A DNA stretch of 64,000 nucleotides from Anadara kagoshimensis (Eukaryota > Mollusca > Bivalvia > Arcoida > Arcidae): contig CM037861.1 of NCBI GenBank assembly GCA_021292105.1, positions 47,485,310-47,549,309 on the forward strand, given 5' to 3'. Made by a program: the position numbers and the translations under genes. The notes under the pieces were generated by a model. That model did not search any database, had not been told where the DNA came from, and saw only the letters and a list, made by a program, of their open reading frames with translations. This document shows, in pieces, positions 35,249-46,600 of the stretch (its first letter is position 1; each line of letters starts with the position of its first letter).

Positions 35249-35476
35249 TATAGGCAAACAACATTGACATGTCCGCTTGACCTTTCATTCGGAATATTCA
35301 TATTTGAGGATCCAATACATGGGTAGTAGTAGGATTCACTGTTTATATTTACTCAAGGTACATAATTAGTGTTGGCATTATGTAGACAAAATTAACCCAA
35401 TTGACTCCTATAATATTGCATTCGTTGACAATAAATATTTAAAGGTCAAGCGGACAGGTAAATTTTGTTTGCTATA
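35249..35476. mobile_element. GTCCGCTTGACC-family MITE (copy 2)
   Basis: The left end TATAGGCAAACAACATTGAC then TGTCCGCTTGACC is inverse to the right end GGTCAAGCGGACAGGT then AAATTTTGTTTGCTATA. It shares inner blocks GGATCCAA-CATGGGTAGTA with copy 1. Confidence 0.85.
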
Positions 35477-36725
35477 CCAGGCCTTTTTTGTTATAGATTA
35501 AATGCCGTTGGACGATTACGAGGTTTATTTTGTTAACGCCCTGTTTCTATCAATTTTTGAATTGCTTTCAATGCAAAATCAATACTCAGACTATCTGTAT
35601 CGTAAGATGTGACAGCACTTATATATCATAATTCAGTCAGCAATAAATATGAAGTTTGGAAAATTGTACGATCATTCTTAATCTGTTTGAAGTCAGATAA
35701 TTTTGTGCATTTTAAATTTCTTTATGTCGTATAATCGATATCAGATTTCGCAATACTATAAAGTATCGTATTACGGTAGTAGAAATACAAGACAAAGTTT
35801 ACAGAAGGTCCTATATGTCAAATAAATCTAGTTCAACCAATAAACGTGATATTGACACACACATGCATGCACACGCGCACTTTCTGTGCATTTTTGAGAT
35901 TGCTTCATTGTTATAAAGTTTTTCCTTCACATATTTTGAAAGTAAAGCTAAATTATCTAACCTTTTCGTCTGGCTTGTCAAATATTTTAAAAGTCGTTTT
36001 AAAGTCAATCTTGCATGCAGATGCCCAGAGCATAAACACGGCTGATCCTAAAATTAAATATCCCAGGAGTGACATGATATATATACCATTTCTATAGGTA
36101 AAGAGTATATTTAAGAAATAAAGTGATTTTCCAATGTCTCTATGAAGTTGCAAAGTATAGTCTATGTCAAATACTTTATTGAAGCATATACATGTATTGC
36201 AATTGTAAATATACAGTGTGAGGGAAATGGACGTGTGCCATCGGCAGGTGTACAGAAAATGAACCGTACGTAATTCTACATTCAATGAGACAGAACGAGA
36301 AAGAAATTGATTGTAAATGAACGTCCTTTTACAAAGCTTTTCTTTTTTTTGAAGACCGCAATGATATTTCTACGTATTCAGCATTGTTTCTATATTTATT
36401 CTCGTAACATGTGCTGGATGACATTGGATAATACTCTTATGTCTATGCCTGTGGTGATCGAAACATGAAATATCTTATATATATAAGGTATTTTTTAAAA
36501 GATAAATTGCTCACCTGTTGTATTCCATATCTAAAGTTCTCTATTCATGGTTAACACCGAATGTTTGGTTTGAGGTCTTTTGAGAGAATCCACGTGTGTG
36601 CTATTTGGAAAAGAACTTATATCGAAATAACGCATCTTGCGATTGTTATTAAACTGGTATAAGAAGCGTAATATGGGTAGCGTAATATGAACATTTATGA
36701 CGACCAAAGTACTAGAAAGCACTAT
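35477..36725. other. Intergenic, nothing recognised
   Basis: Overlapping open frames at 35811-36285 on both strands have no splice context or family resemblance. Confidence 0.45.
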
Positions 36726-36827
36726 TGGCATATATCATTTTTTAATCATAAAATACATTAAAAAATTGGTATATGACAATATTTTGAATGTATTTTATGA
36801 TTAAATTTAAAAAAATGGTATATGCCA
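36726..36827. mobile_element. TGTCATATACC-family foldback MITE
   Basis: The left end TGGCATATATCATTTTTTAA is inverse to the right end AAAAATGGTATATGCCA. Flanks are CTAT and CTAG, a 3-of-4 match to a 4-bp target duplication. The internal ACATTAAAAAATTGGTATATGACA marks a nested second hairpin end. Confidence 0.8.
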
Positions 36828-36964
36828 CTAGTACAGAAATATTAAACAAATTGGTACCCGTCCAAGGTTAGTAGTCGGAATTGTTATAATTAGTGGTTTG
36901 AATATATGTGTTGATCGGGTGTTTAGTTGTTGTTTTCTTTATTACGGCGCTCTCGGTGGAATTG

Positions 36965-37170
36965 CACCTGATCATCGGTGTTCGAGTGGTCGAAAGCGCA
37001 CGCTTACAGACCACAATACCTCTCAATACACGGCCCTAGGTTCGAATCCCACAAGGGACAAATTCTAGTGTGAGAAAGTTGATCAGTTCGCTTGCCGAAT
37101 GACGGTGGTTTTTTTTCTGGTTTACTTCACCATCAATAAAGTGGCCGCCTCGATATAAGTCAAATAATTT
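36965..37170 (+). mobile_element. tRNA-derived SINE (plus strand)
   Basis: A-box-like TTCGAGTGGTCGAAAGCG and B box GGTTCGAATCC (37039-37049), spaced as in a tRNA, are followed by the body motif GAGAAAGTTGATCAGTTCGC then GAATGACGGTGGTT. That body motif resembles a mollusc SINE tail as I recall it. Confidence 0.7.
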
Positions 37171-37714
37171 TGATCTGGGCGTACTTCCAATATTCCACTA
37201 CACTGGGTTGTATTATGAATGCAAGTCAAAGGAGAGGTAATCCACGCACGATGTTGTATAAAAGTTATCTCCCTTCATATAAAAAGACGATAAACCCATA
37301 AAACTAAGTATAAAATATATATATTTATTTATCTTTAAATAATAATAATAATATTTATGTGAATAAATGTCAGGTCAAATTATTTTTATAATCACATATA
37401 TTATATATAAGTAAGTATTTTGTTCCCATGTATACAGCAGTAACACAGACGAAGCTTATGGATATGTGATACGCCAAGCGAAAACCATTTTAAAAAATTC
37501 TTATTGTATTTACACAAATTTCTGATAGATATTGTACACAGAGAAAACATAAAATCTCGAATTAAAAAATAATAATTAATAAAAATAAATGTTTGAACTG
37601 TTTCGTCTTTTTCGCTATTAACTCAAAATATCACCACAAGTAAACTTGTTTGGTTTTCGCCTGATGTACCACATCGATACCAATATATAACTAATACGTG
37701 TAAATATGTATATC

Positions 37715-37715
<1 letters not shown>

Positions 37716-37751
<36 letters not shown>
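37716..37751. repeat. (CT)n microsatellite
   Basis: An uninterrupted CT run of about 17-18 units. Confidence 0.95.
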
Positions 37752-37753
<2 letters not shown>

Positions 37754-37861
37754 GTATATACAATAACTCCCCGCTCTCTCTCCTGGCATACATACCCCGC
37801 GTTTTACACACATTTGTTCTTTGGTAGCGAAAGTACCATTGCTAGAATATGAATACTCTAA

Positions 37862-38470
37862 ATGTTCCATTATGTTTATAAAACATTTGTCATTTCACCA
37901 GTTTACTATTTTAAAATTAATGGATTAAAACTTCTTTTGTGTAATTTATATTATATACCCTGTAATTCACTAAAATTCACTAAAAACAAAACTGAAAAAG
38001 CATCATTATCATCATCAAATGTTCCATTATTTTTAAAAGTGTTTGTAGATTAAAACTTTTGTTTTTTGTAGTTACACTATATCTTGTAATTCTTAAAACA
38101 AAACATAAATCTGCAAAATTTAAAAATAAGCTCTATAGCCCTTTTTAAAATTATCACTAAAAATTATATTTTTTGTGTCAGGTTACATAAAATGTATATT
38201 TAACGTTCATTTGTCCACCACAGCCTAAACAATACCCTGTAATTTACAAACAAAATATAAAACTGCGAAATTTAAAATCAACTTAATCAGCTAATTTTTA
38301 AAAAAAAATATCACTCAAAATTAATACGAAATGTTACTTTTTTGTCCGATTACATAAAATGTATATATTTAGTGTTCATTTGCCCACCACGTCCACAGAA
38401 TAAAATATGTCCATTTGTCTACCACAGCCTCAGAATAAAATATAAACATCAACATATCATAAAACCTCAT
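37862..38470. repeat. Degenerate tandem repeat of about 150-180 bp
   Basis: Related blocks recur: CCCTGTAATT-CAC/ACA, then AAAACTGAAA or AAAACTGCGAAATTTAAAAT, then TTCATTTGTCCACCACAGCC (about 38207, 38376 and 38410). Divergence is high and the unit borders are unclear. Confidence 0.55.
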
Positions 38471-38952
38471 TTATAATCATAGACAGAAATGTTGTAACAT
38501 ACATACTTAGTACATGTATAAAATAAATCATTTCATGATTAAAAACAACTGATATGTCATCGATATAATTAAAGCAATAACATACACTGCAATGTACATG
38601 TGCTTTGCACGTACACACATTTTTAGAAGACAGATTTAGGTCCGTTATCCATGCTTAGATCAATTCACGTATGTTTGTGCTCTTATAAAGCTTTCAATCC
38701 TGTCTGCATTCTCCATGTTGCTATGTCATATTCTGTGTTTCGGATTGGTTAATTACAAATCATTTAAAACACCAAATCAGCAGTAAAATATAACTGAAAT
38801 ATTGCATCACAGCAGTCTAAACCACAGGAGCTTTAGGAGTATGTAAAACGATATTTTTATGATTTTTTAAAAAAAAAATCTACAATTACAAGCTCCTGTA
38901 TCTAAACCAATTTCTTATTCCTTAGCGTTGAGTAAACAATCCAACGTTGTGA

Positions 38953-39080
38953 TTTATTAAAGGTCCAACATGAACCCATAACGATGAGCTGTTTTAATGC
39001 ATTATTAATGCAAAATATAAAGCATATGTCATCCATATTACTAGTAGTAGCAGCAACATTTACGTTTTAAGTCTTTTATT
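38953..39080 (-). terminator. Poly(A) signals for gene A
   Basis: On the minus strand AATAAA occurs at 39080-39075, 73 bases past the stop codon, and again at 38958-38953. Either would give a short 3-prime UTR. Cleavage site not determined. Confidence 0.5.
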
Positions 39081-39152
39081 CTTATTAAACCATATTTCTC
39101 AGATCATTCAATATTGCACCCAAGCATCTACAGTTTTACTCGCTTGTCTGTT

Positions 39153-40643
39153 CTACTTTGGCAATGGTGGTGGAGGGGGAGGAGGTGGGGGCGGCGGCGG
39201 CGGCGGTGGAGGAGGAGGAGGTGCAGGTGGGACATGTGGTACAGGAGGTGCAAAATCTGAGGGTGGTCTATCTACATGCTGTGGAATAATATTCATAGAT
39301 TCTCGGGGACTATTAGGTTCAGATCGTGGAATTATTTCAGGTGGTCCCTGTGAAAAATTGACAGCCCTGTTTCTCATGGATCCCGAGTCATTATCCGAAT
39401 CGTCATGTACAATATGTCGCTGTCGGAGTTCTTGGAGAACTTGAGATGTAAACGCCGCTTTATGAACATTTTCCGGTGGAGAGAAAGCACTGTTCGCAGC
39501 AGGTGGTTTGGTCTCGTACTTTTTAAATGGGGGTGGTGTAGGTGGAATATTCCGTGATGTAGACGGTACAGGATCGTAGCCGTCAAACGGTGGTGTAGCT
39601 GGTCTAGCTTTTGGTGACGGAGTCCGTGGTGGCGATGACCTATGTGACAATGGGATGTCTAACGGAGGGCTGGGCTTCCTAAATGAGTCACGTGGTGTGA
39701 TCGGTATGTCAGATGGTGGAGTTGGTGGTCTTGCTTCCTCTCTTCTCGAACTTGAAAAATAGCCAGCATTTCTTCGAGAGCTTGAGATATTTTCGTGTAC
39801 TATAACTTCTCGTCTTGATTTAGACAGGTTTTCACGTTGTGACATCGACAAGCTGTTTTGCTTTGCCGGATATGCGAACTCCTCACGGTCAGTTACATCA
39901 AACTCTGTTGGTTTTCCGCTTCTTCCACTTTCCACAATGTCCATTATCCTTGCTGACATTGATGCTCTGAGTGGGTTTTGCTGTCTATTTTGTGCAAGTT
40001 GAATATCTATTGTATCAGAACGACGGGGTGCTGGTTCCGCTGGTTTGATAACAGATGCATAACCATATGTATGATCAGTTGTTGTCACCGTTGTAATTGT
40101 TTCTTGTAATCGGGGTGGTGATGGCGGTGGAGATGGTGATGGAGTCTTTTCTCTTCTTACAAGAACTGGCGGAGACGGAGTTCTTGGTCTTCTAACAGGT
40201 CTTGGTGGAGACGGAGTTCTTGGTCTTCTGACCGGTCTTGGGGGAGATGGGGTTCTTGCCCTTCTGATAGGTACTGGGGGAGTAGGAGGCATTTCTCTAT
40301 GAATAGGTACAGTTTTACTTAAGTATGAAGTTGTATTTGTAGATGCTGGAAGGAAAGTAACATCACCTTCCATTGGTGCTGCAACAAATGGGAAGGTTTC
40401 ATTAAGTCGTGACGACTCCGTGAGTGAATTTCTTGGTGAATCTTTCTTCAATGATTGTCTGAATGATTGGCGCGTTTCTTCCTGTCTTGGAGCAGGCGAT
40501 CTAGAATGTGATCGAGAACGAGGCCGTTCTCTCGGAGGAGACTTGGACCGGGAATGCGATCTAGATTTTCTCTTTGATGCCCGTAGATGGTTAGTATCTA
40601 CTGCTGGCTCAGGTGATGGGCGACCTTCTTCAGAGCGTTTCGC
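39153..40643 (-). CDS. Gene A exon 5 (terminal, 496 residues)
   Basis: Acceptor CTTGCAG at 40644, phase 0 in, stop TAG at 39153-39155. It encodes residues 201-696. Order: KRKSRSHSRSKSPPRERPRS SR-like stretch; ETFPFVAAPMEGDVTFLP; RTPSPP repeats; PSPPPSPPR; a Ser/Arg-rich middle with SSSRRNAGYFSSSRRE; several PPTPP motifs; QVLQELRQRH helix-prone segment; EPNSPRESMN; then PPVPHVPPAPP leading into polyproline. The long GGTGGA/GGAGGC-type runs on plus are the polyproline codons. Plus-strand open frames here (for example 40420-40692) are shadows. Confidence 0.9.
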   Translation of the reverse strand, partial: AKRSEEGRPSPEPAVDTNHLRASKRKSRSHSRSKSPPRERPRSRSHSRSPAPRQEETRQSFRQSLKKDSPRNSLTESSRLNETFPFVAAPMEGDVTFLPASTNTTSYLSKTVPIHREMPPTPPVPIRRARTPSPPRPVRRPRTPSPPRPVRRPRTPSPPVLVRREKTPSPSPPPSPPRLQETITTVTTTDHTYGYASVIKPAEPAPRRSDTIDIQLAQNRQQNPLRASMSARIMDIVESGRSGKPTEFDVTDREEFAYPAKQNSLSMSQRENLSKSRREVIVHENISSSRRNAGYFSSSRREEARPPTPPSDIPITPRDSFRKPSPPLDIPLSHRSSPPRTPSPKARPATPPFDGYDPVPSTSRNIPPTPPPFKKYETKPPAANSAFSPPENVHKAAFTSQVLQELRQRHIVHDDSDNDSGSMRNRAVNFSQGPPEIIPRSEPNSPRESMNIIPQHVDRPPSDFAPPVPHVPPAPPPPPPPPPPPPPPPPPPPLPK

Positions 40644-43600
40644 CTGCAAGAAAAAAAGCGGTAAGTTTATCCTGATTTTGATGAGATTTTAATTGTAGCT
40701 GTTAACATTTTAACATTACTATGTAACAAGAGTAGGAACCTTGAAGAATACTTAAACAACGCAAATGTGTCATTCTTGTCTGAAGTAATTAGTTATATAA
40801 TAACCATTGCCTCAGTACAGTGCCATGACACAATGTCGCTAAAGGTTCAGTTTGAGTTGTATATACATTGTACATGTAATAATTAACGATCCCGACAAAT
40901 CGTCACTGAAGTTTTTAATTTAATAATAATTAGTAGTCTCAGCACATGGCAATGTTTGTATCTTGTTTGTTTTATGTACGTATTTGTGTAATGCTTACAT
41001 ATGTTTGCCAACGCGTTTTGTATGTATACTTTTGTGTGGTGTTCTTTATATATGTTAACCTCATATGTTTTGTACGTCTTTGATATTAACTGTCAGTGAG
41101 ATAGCTGAAGGTCACATGCTGTATCATAGATTTATGGGTTTTGTCTTTTAGAATTCCGTTTTAGCAATCCAAGATAGGATTCAAAAACTTTACACATATA
41201 TAAATCATTCTAACCTCCAGTAATGGTTGCAAGAACAAGTGGTCAGTAAGAATAAGAGAATACTTCTAGTTTTGTTAAGTGAGAATTGTGACTACAGCCA
41301 AAATTGCCAAGATCGACTTACCTGGTCGTCTCCGCTTTCTACTTCCCTATAAAAAGAAAGAATAAAATATCAACTGATAAAAATACTAGTAGTCCAGCCT
41401 ACAAATTTCCGATACATATTGATGATGACTATAATAATGAATGAGACAACACGTGGGTTATGACAACAAATCACTAGTACAATGTACATTTACTGATATA
41501 ACTAATACCCGAATAATGGTAACTTCTACATATTACTAGTACTGATACAATACCCGACTATGCCAGATACATTCAATTTGGTATATTTAATTAATATCAT
41601 ATATGGAAAAAATGATAATTCATGCAACGGATACAAAGAGGATATAACAAAATATAGGAATAAGAATACCAATAACCCTCATAGCATGCTATATATGTTT
41701 TATATATAATGGACTTTTTGTTGTGATATAATACAACATTTCAATAAACCCGATCATGCAACAGTGTATACTAGTACTACATGTTTTACTTAATGACCAG
41801 TATCAAAGGCCCAGAAACAAACATCGAAAACTTGGGAGTCAGTAGCATCAATACGCTGTCATTTATTTAGAAACGAAACAGTTTTGTAGCTGTAGATGGT
41901 ACTTTCTACAAAATGATTTTACAAATGTATACAGAGTACAATTTTGTTTTATTTTGATAATGACCTTTAGCTTAGAGAAATATATTGGACGGTCATGGTG
42001 ATATTAAATACATGATAAGACAAATCTGACATCTCGATTTTCGCTTTCAGGTAAATATTTAAAAAAAAATTGATAAAACGTTATTTCAATACACGACACA
42101 CCATTAGTGACTATATGTTAAATACTAACTACTATAAAGCTATTTCAAACCTAGGATTCACATGGTTAAACCCGGAGGGGAAATGAACTCGTACTACTGG
42201 GATATAGTTGGGGAATTAAAAGTACATGTATTCCCTATCCCCTTCCGAGAAATCGACGAGGGTACTAGTATATAATAAGGTATTCCGCCCGTCCCACTTC
42301 TTTGTCCGGACAAGTTCTCTAATACCACCCATCAGACAGTGGAGTGATTAGTGAAAATTGTAGTTCAATGATTATTACAGGAGTTATGGCCCCTTGAATG
42401 CATATCAACAGGATGTTCAAATGTTTCATTCACAAAACACCAAAGTATCAAGTACATTAATAAAAGGTAACATTTTCCTAAAAAATAGATCTACGTGAAA
42501 TAAATGATGCAATTGATGTATGAGATGAAATAAATAATAGTTTTATTTTTTCTATTTCAATCTCTGAACAAATACCCAGTGGATAAGCTTTTTAATGAGT
42601 ATGAGGTATTGCAACTTGACAGAGTACAAAGCCACAAAGTACTAGTAATGATTACTACAACTATGTGTACAATGAAACCGATTCCTATTATAGATGTTGG
42701 AGTTTATCTAAACAGCGATAGAGGCATGAAATAATCAAAACTAACACATCCAAATAAAAATGCAAAAGTCAAATCAAACTTTTGAAAATTGCCAGATTAA
42801 GTTAAACACTTAAACTCCCACCAGGTAAGTAAAGTCGGGTGTTCTGGAAGGATAAGTGCCTACACCAACTGCGTGTAAAATATATAGTGTGAACATGATT
42901 CAATTAAATATTTAACCTCTGCTTAATTCCGATATTATGAACTATGTAGGTGGTATAAGACATACCACATTAAACCTTAGAGAGTTGTCTCGCTTTACTG
43001 TTCAGTGTTGATCTGGTATTCCATATAACAGCTTGCGGAAGCAGTTACCCATTGAAAAGAGAATAGGGATCGTTTACTAGTACATATTGATGGCACCAAG
43101 TACCTTATTCATGAAAAGTAAGAAATTTGGACTTATTTAGATATTCTTAAAGACTATTTGCAGAGTTTATAAATTACAACTTCCATTTACCACCAAACGC
43201 CACGTCAAGTTATGATATTAGAAAAATACAGACACATTTCACCACTAGCGTTATGATCACCATTAAAACAGTACCTACCCCATATTACCAGAACTTTCAC
43301 TATCATAGTTATCCCTGGAAGATTTTAGTAAACAGTTTACATAAGAATAATAAAAATATTCTACAATGACCACCACCAAAAGCATTGAGTTCTTTGAACA
43401 CAACACTGAAATAATATGTTTACAGACTCCAGTTTCACAATCATTCCTTAATTAGGGTTTACCTGAACTTAATCTGATAGCGTTTAACAATATTCGATGG
43501 TAATACAAGTTATAAGAATTACCAAAAAAGTGCAATAAGCTTAGAGTGGTCTTCATGATGACACCTCAAATTCATGATATCTTGAAGTTTAACAAGATTA

Positions 43601-46600
43601 TTCAAATTTCACTTTTTAAGTTAAAAAATCTTTGGTTAAGAAATGATTGTGAAACTAGGGTCAATGATATATAGGAAGACTAGATTATAAATCCACACAA
43701 GTTGCATCAGCAAGGGAATAGAATACCAATAATTTTATTTTTAACTTTTATGTTTTTCGTCAATAAAATATTTTCAAGTTTTCAATATTTTAAACCAGCT
43801 TTATACAGATTATATGCTGAACGTTTTGGCATGTGATTAATCGATCCAAATGGAATTTTTAAAAAATCCAAATACTTAAATTTGTTAGTACATTCGTATA
43901 CAATGGAAATAATTAAATCTGCCAATCATAACTGTCATGATACAATGGGGTAAAACTAATTCGATGCTGATACAACCATCTAAATCTATTATCTAGAAAG
44001 ATGTAAAATAAAATACGAAAAGATAATGTTTAATTAAAATAGGAAGTATAACTAACGATAAGAAACCCAACTACTAATAGCCAATTTTATACATTGCCAT
44101 CCATAAATTATTATACATGTTTATTAAGCCGAATGTTTGTCAGCTAAAATAGTGGTTTCATCTTGAAAAATATATTTTCAAGAACAACAATTTTGTTGCA
44201 CACTTTCAAATACTGCAAAAACTTCAATTCTATGAACAAAAATTGTCATGATGAATATAAACCTTTTGAATATATAAATAGTAAATACATGGTCATAAAC
44301 GGTGAATAAAGGTCGTATTTGGTGAGGGTGAGAAACGTGTAGAAAGCGAGGCTCTGCTTTCTACACGTTTTCGCCCCCGAGCCAAATACGACCTTTATTC
44401 ACCATCAATGACCATGTATTTACTTTATCCTGCAACAGATACGTCCTAAAATTATAATTGTAACTGCGTGTTATCCATCTGTTTGACTTGTTTGTTTACA
44501 CTCCAAGCGCAAGGAAACAAATGTTTACGTGACGTCACGCTACCCTATCACACCAGTACTTGCCATTTTCACTCAGTCCGACGTTCAAGCACATGTAGTT
44601 CTCAATTATTGAATCAAATAAATTATGAAGGATTTTAAAATTCCCTATTTTAACAAATTCCTCTTCCATTTTTTCCTTTCTTATTCTTTTCTGTTTTTCA
44701 AGTTTTTTTTCTGTTTTTTTTCTCACTTCAGTTGCAGACGTTTTTCTTTCTAAAAGTCCGGCGGAACAAAGTAACAACTTATAATTTTTCATTTTGATTT
44801 TTAAATCATATTTATATAACTACGTGTATTTTTTAAAAAAATCAATTTTTTTTAAAAAATAAAATATCAAAATTTAAGATTTATTAAACTGTGTTTTGTT
44901 TACATTGAGAATGGGGTTCATTTGGGTCAAAGGTTACGTCAAATGTTGAATGGAAAAAGTAGTGCCGTAACTGTGACGTCACAGTTAGCGCGTGGCTTTA
45001 TTGGGTCAGTGACCGAATAAAGATAAGGTTTATTCGGCAGGCTTTATGATGTCAATGTACACGTTAGTTGCAGGATAAATATGTATACTTATTTATGGAT
45101 GATAGCATACATATAATGGATACAACAGAACGAACCACTGTTGACCATTGATCACTATTTAAGGTAATCATTTAGCTTTTTAAATTTTATTTAACTTGTA
45201 AAGTTGAAGAATTGTGATTTCTATACTACGGTACATGTATTGAGAATATGTTCAAAATACTATGATGGTAAATGGACTAACAAGCAAAACTAGCATTTAT
45301 CTACTGGAATTTTTACGTGAAAGAAGTGTTTTTTAAGACAGTTTCATTGATGGTTATCAGAAGCATCTGAGTGTTTTCCCCAGTTTAAATTTAAACTGTT
45401 AAATTTCCTATTTTGTTTTAGTAATTTAACACCGGGACATTATACTAACAAGGCATGTTTATTTTCGACAAAATAAGATACCCGTATGTTCTAGTTTCCT
45501 GACTTAAGGCAATATTAATGACAAATAACATGAAATATACCCCATGCTCGTTTAATTTTTAAAAATAGTTTTGAGGACATAGACCGGGAAATGATGACCT
45601 CAGAAATTATTTCAAGGAGCGTTAAGAAATGGGAACCCGATACAATAAATTTACATATTGTTTGTTTTGTTAATACAGGTGGCGATATCAATTATCCATT
45701 TCGTATGCTTTTTTCGTGTGGACAGATCGGACAAACACGGTATGGAACATCTCGTCGCAAGAAACAGCCAAGTTGCCGAGGAACGCTTGTCCGGTAGAAC
45801 TGTTTTGTTGAAGCCATTTATTTATGGATACAAACCGGTTGACACAAATTCCCATCGAAATGGTAAAGGGTCTACTGGCATGGGTTTGAAGATCAGAGAA
45901 TCGATTTCGGTTAGCAATGTTTGCAAATAGACATATTTATTGTAAATGATAAAAAGTAAAGTAGTAAAGTAAATAAACCTAAAATGTAGAGTACAAAACT
46001 GAATGAGATAAATAAAGAATACTATCAAAAACCCTTTGGTCTTATGTGCTAGCGGACATGGAGAGGATAGGTGAGATGAGGTGAACCTGAAACCCTTAAC
46101 TTTATATATAAAAAAAGAAAAACAAGAAGAATACCAAGAAGTTAAATATAATTGTGTTGTTTTCTTCATCAGCTGCATGCACGGTTAGTGAAAGCTCAGG
46201 ATAAATTAAAGATAATTTAGAGTTAGAATTTTCCAGATATACGTTTGAAAATAAAACCTGATGGGAAACGTACTTGATGACAATTTTTGATGTGGTGTCC
46301 CCTCTACTTAAAAATGACCTGTGATACCTTTTCTTGTGTTCGCGAACTGTTGACCTTGTGTCTGATTGGCTGTCGCTGTCGGAGTAACTGTCTTCGTAAA
46401 CTATGATTGGTCCAGGGAACGGAGGCCGGAAGAAGTATGGATGCATCATGGGAGGAGGGAATCTTCCATATGGGGCGTGGGTTGTAATTCGTATTGATCG
46501 TGGTGGTGGCATTCTTGGAGGTGGTCCTCTGTATGAACCCATATGAGGGGGAGCGAAAGCGATTGTCCCTGGCGGTGGTCTACGATGGACCATTGCCAAT

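Noticed and set aside
35811-36285. Overlapping frames on both strands
   Set aside because: No splice context; expected by chance among many AT-rich frames.
44535-44792. 85-residue Lys/Glu-rich frame inside the foldback element as a transposase
   Set aside because: Too short, low complexity, no catalytic motif.
45822-46178. Minus frame just below gene A exon 3 as continued coding sequence
   Set aside because: Exon 3 has a clear donor at 46273 and only the spliced microexon path keeps the reading frame to exon 5.
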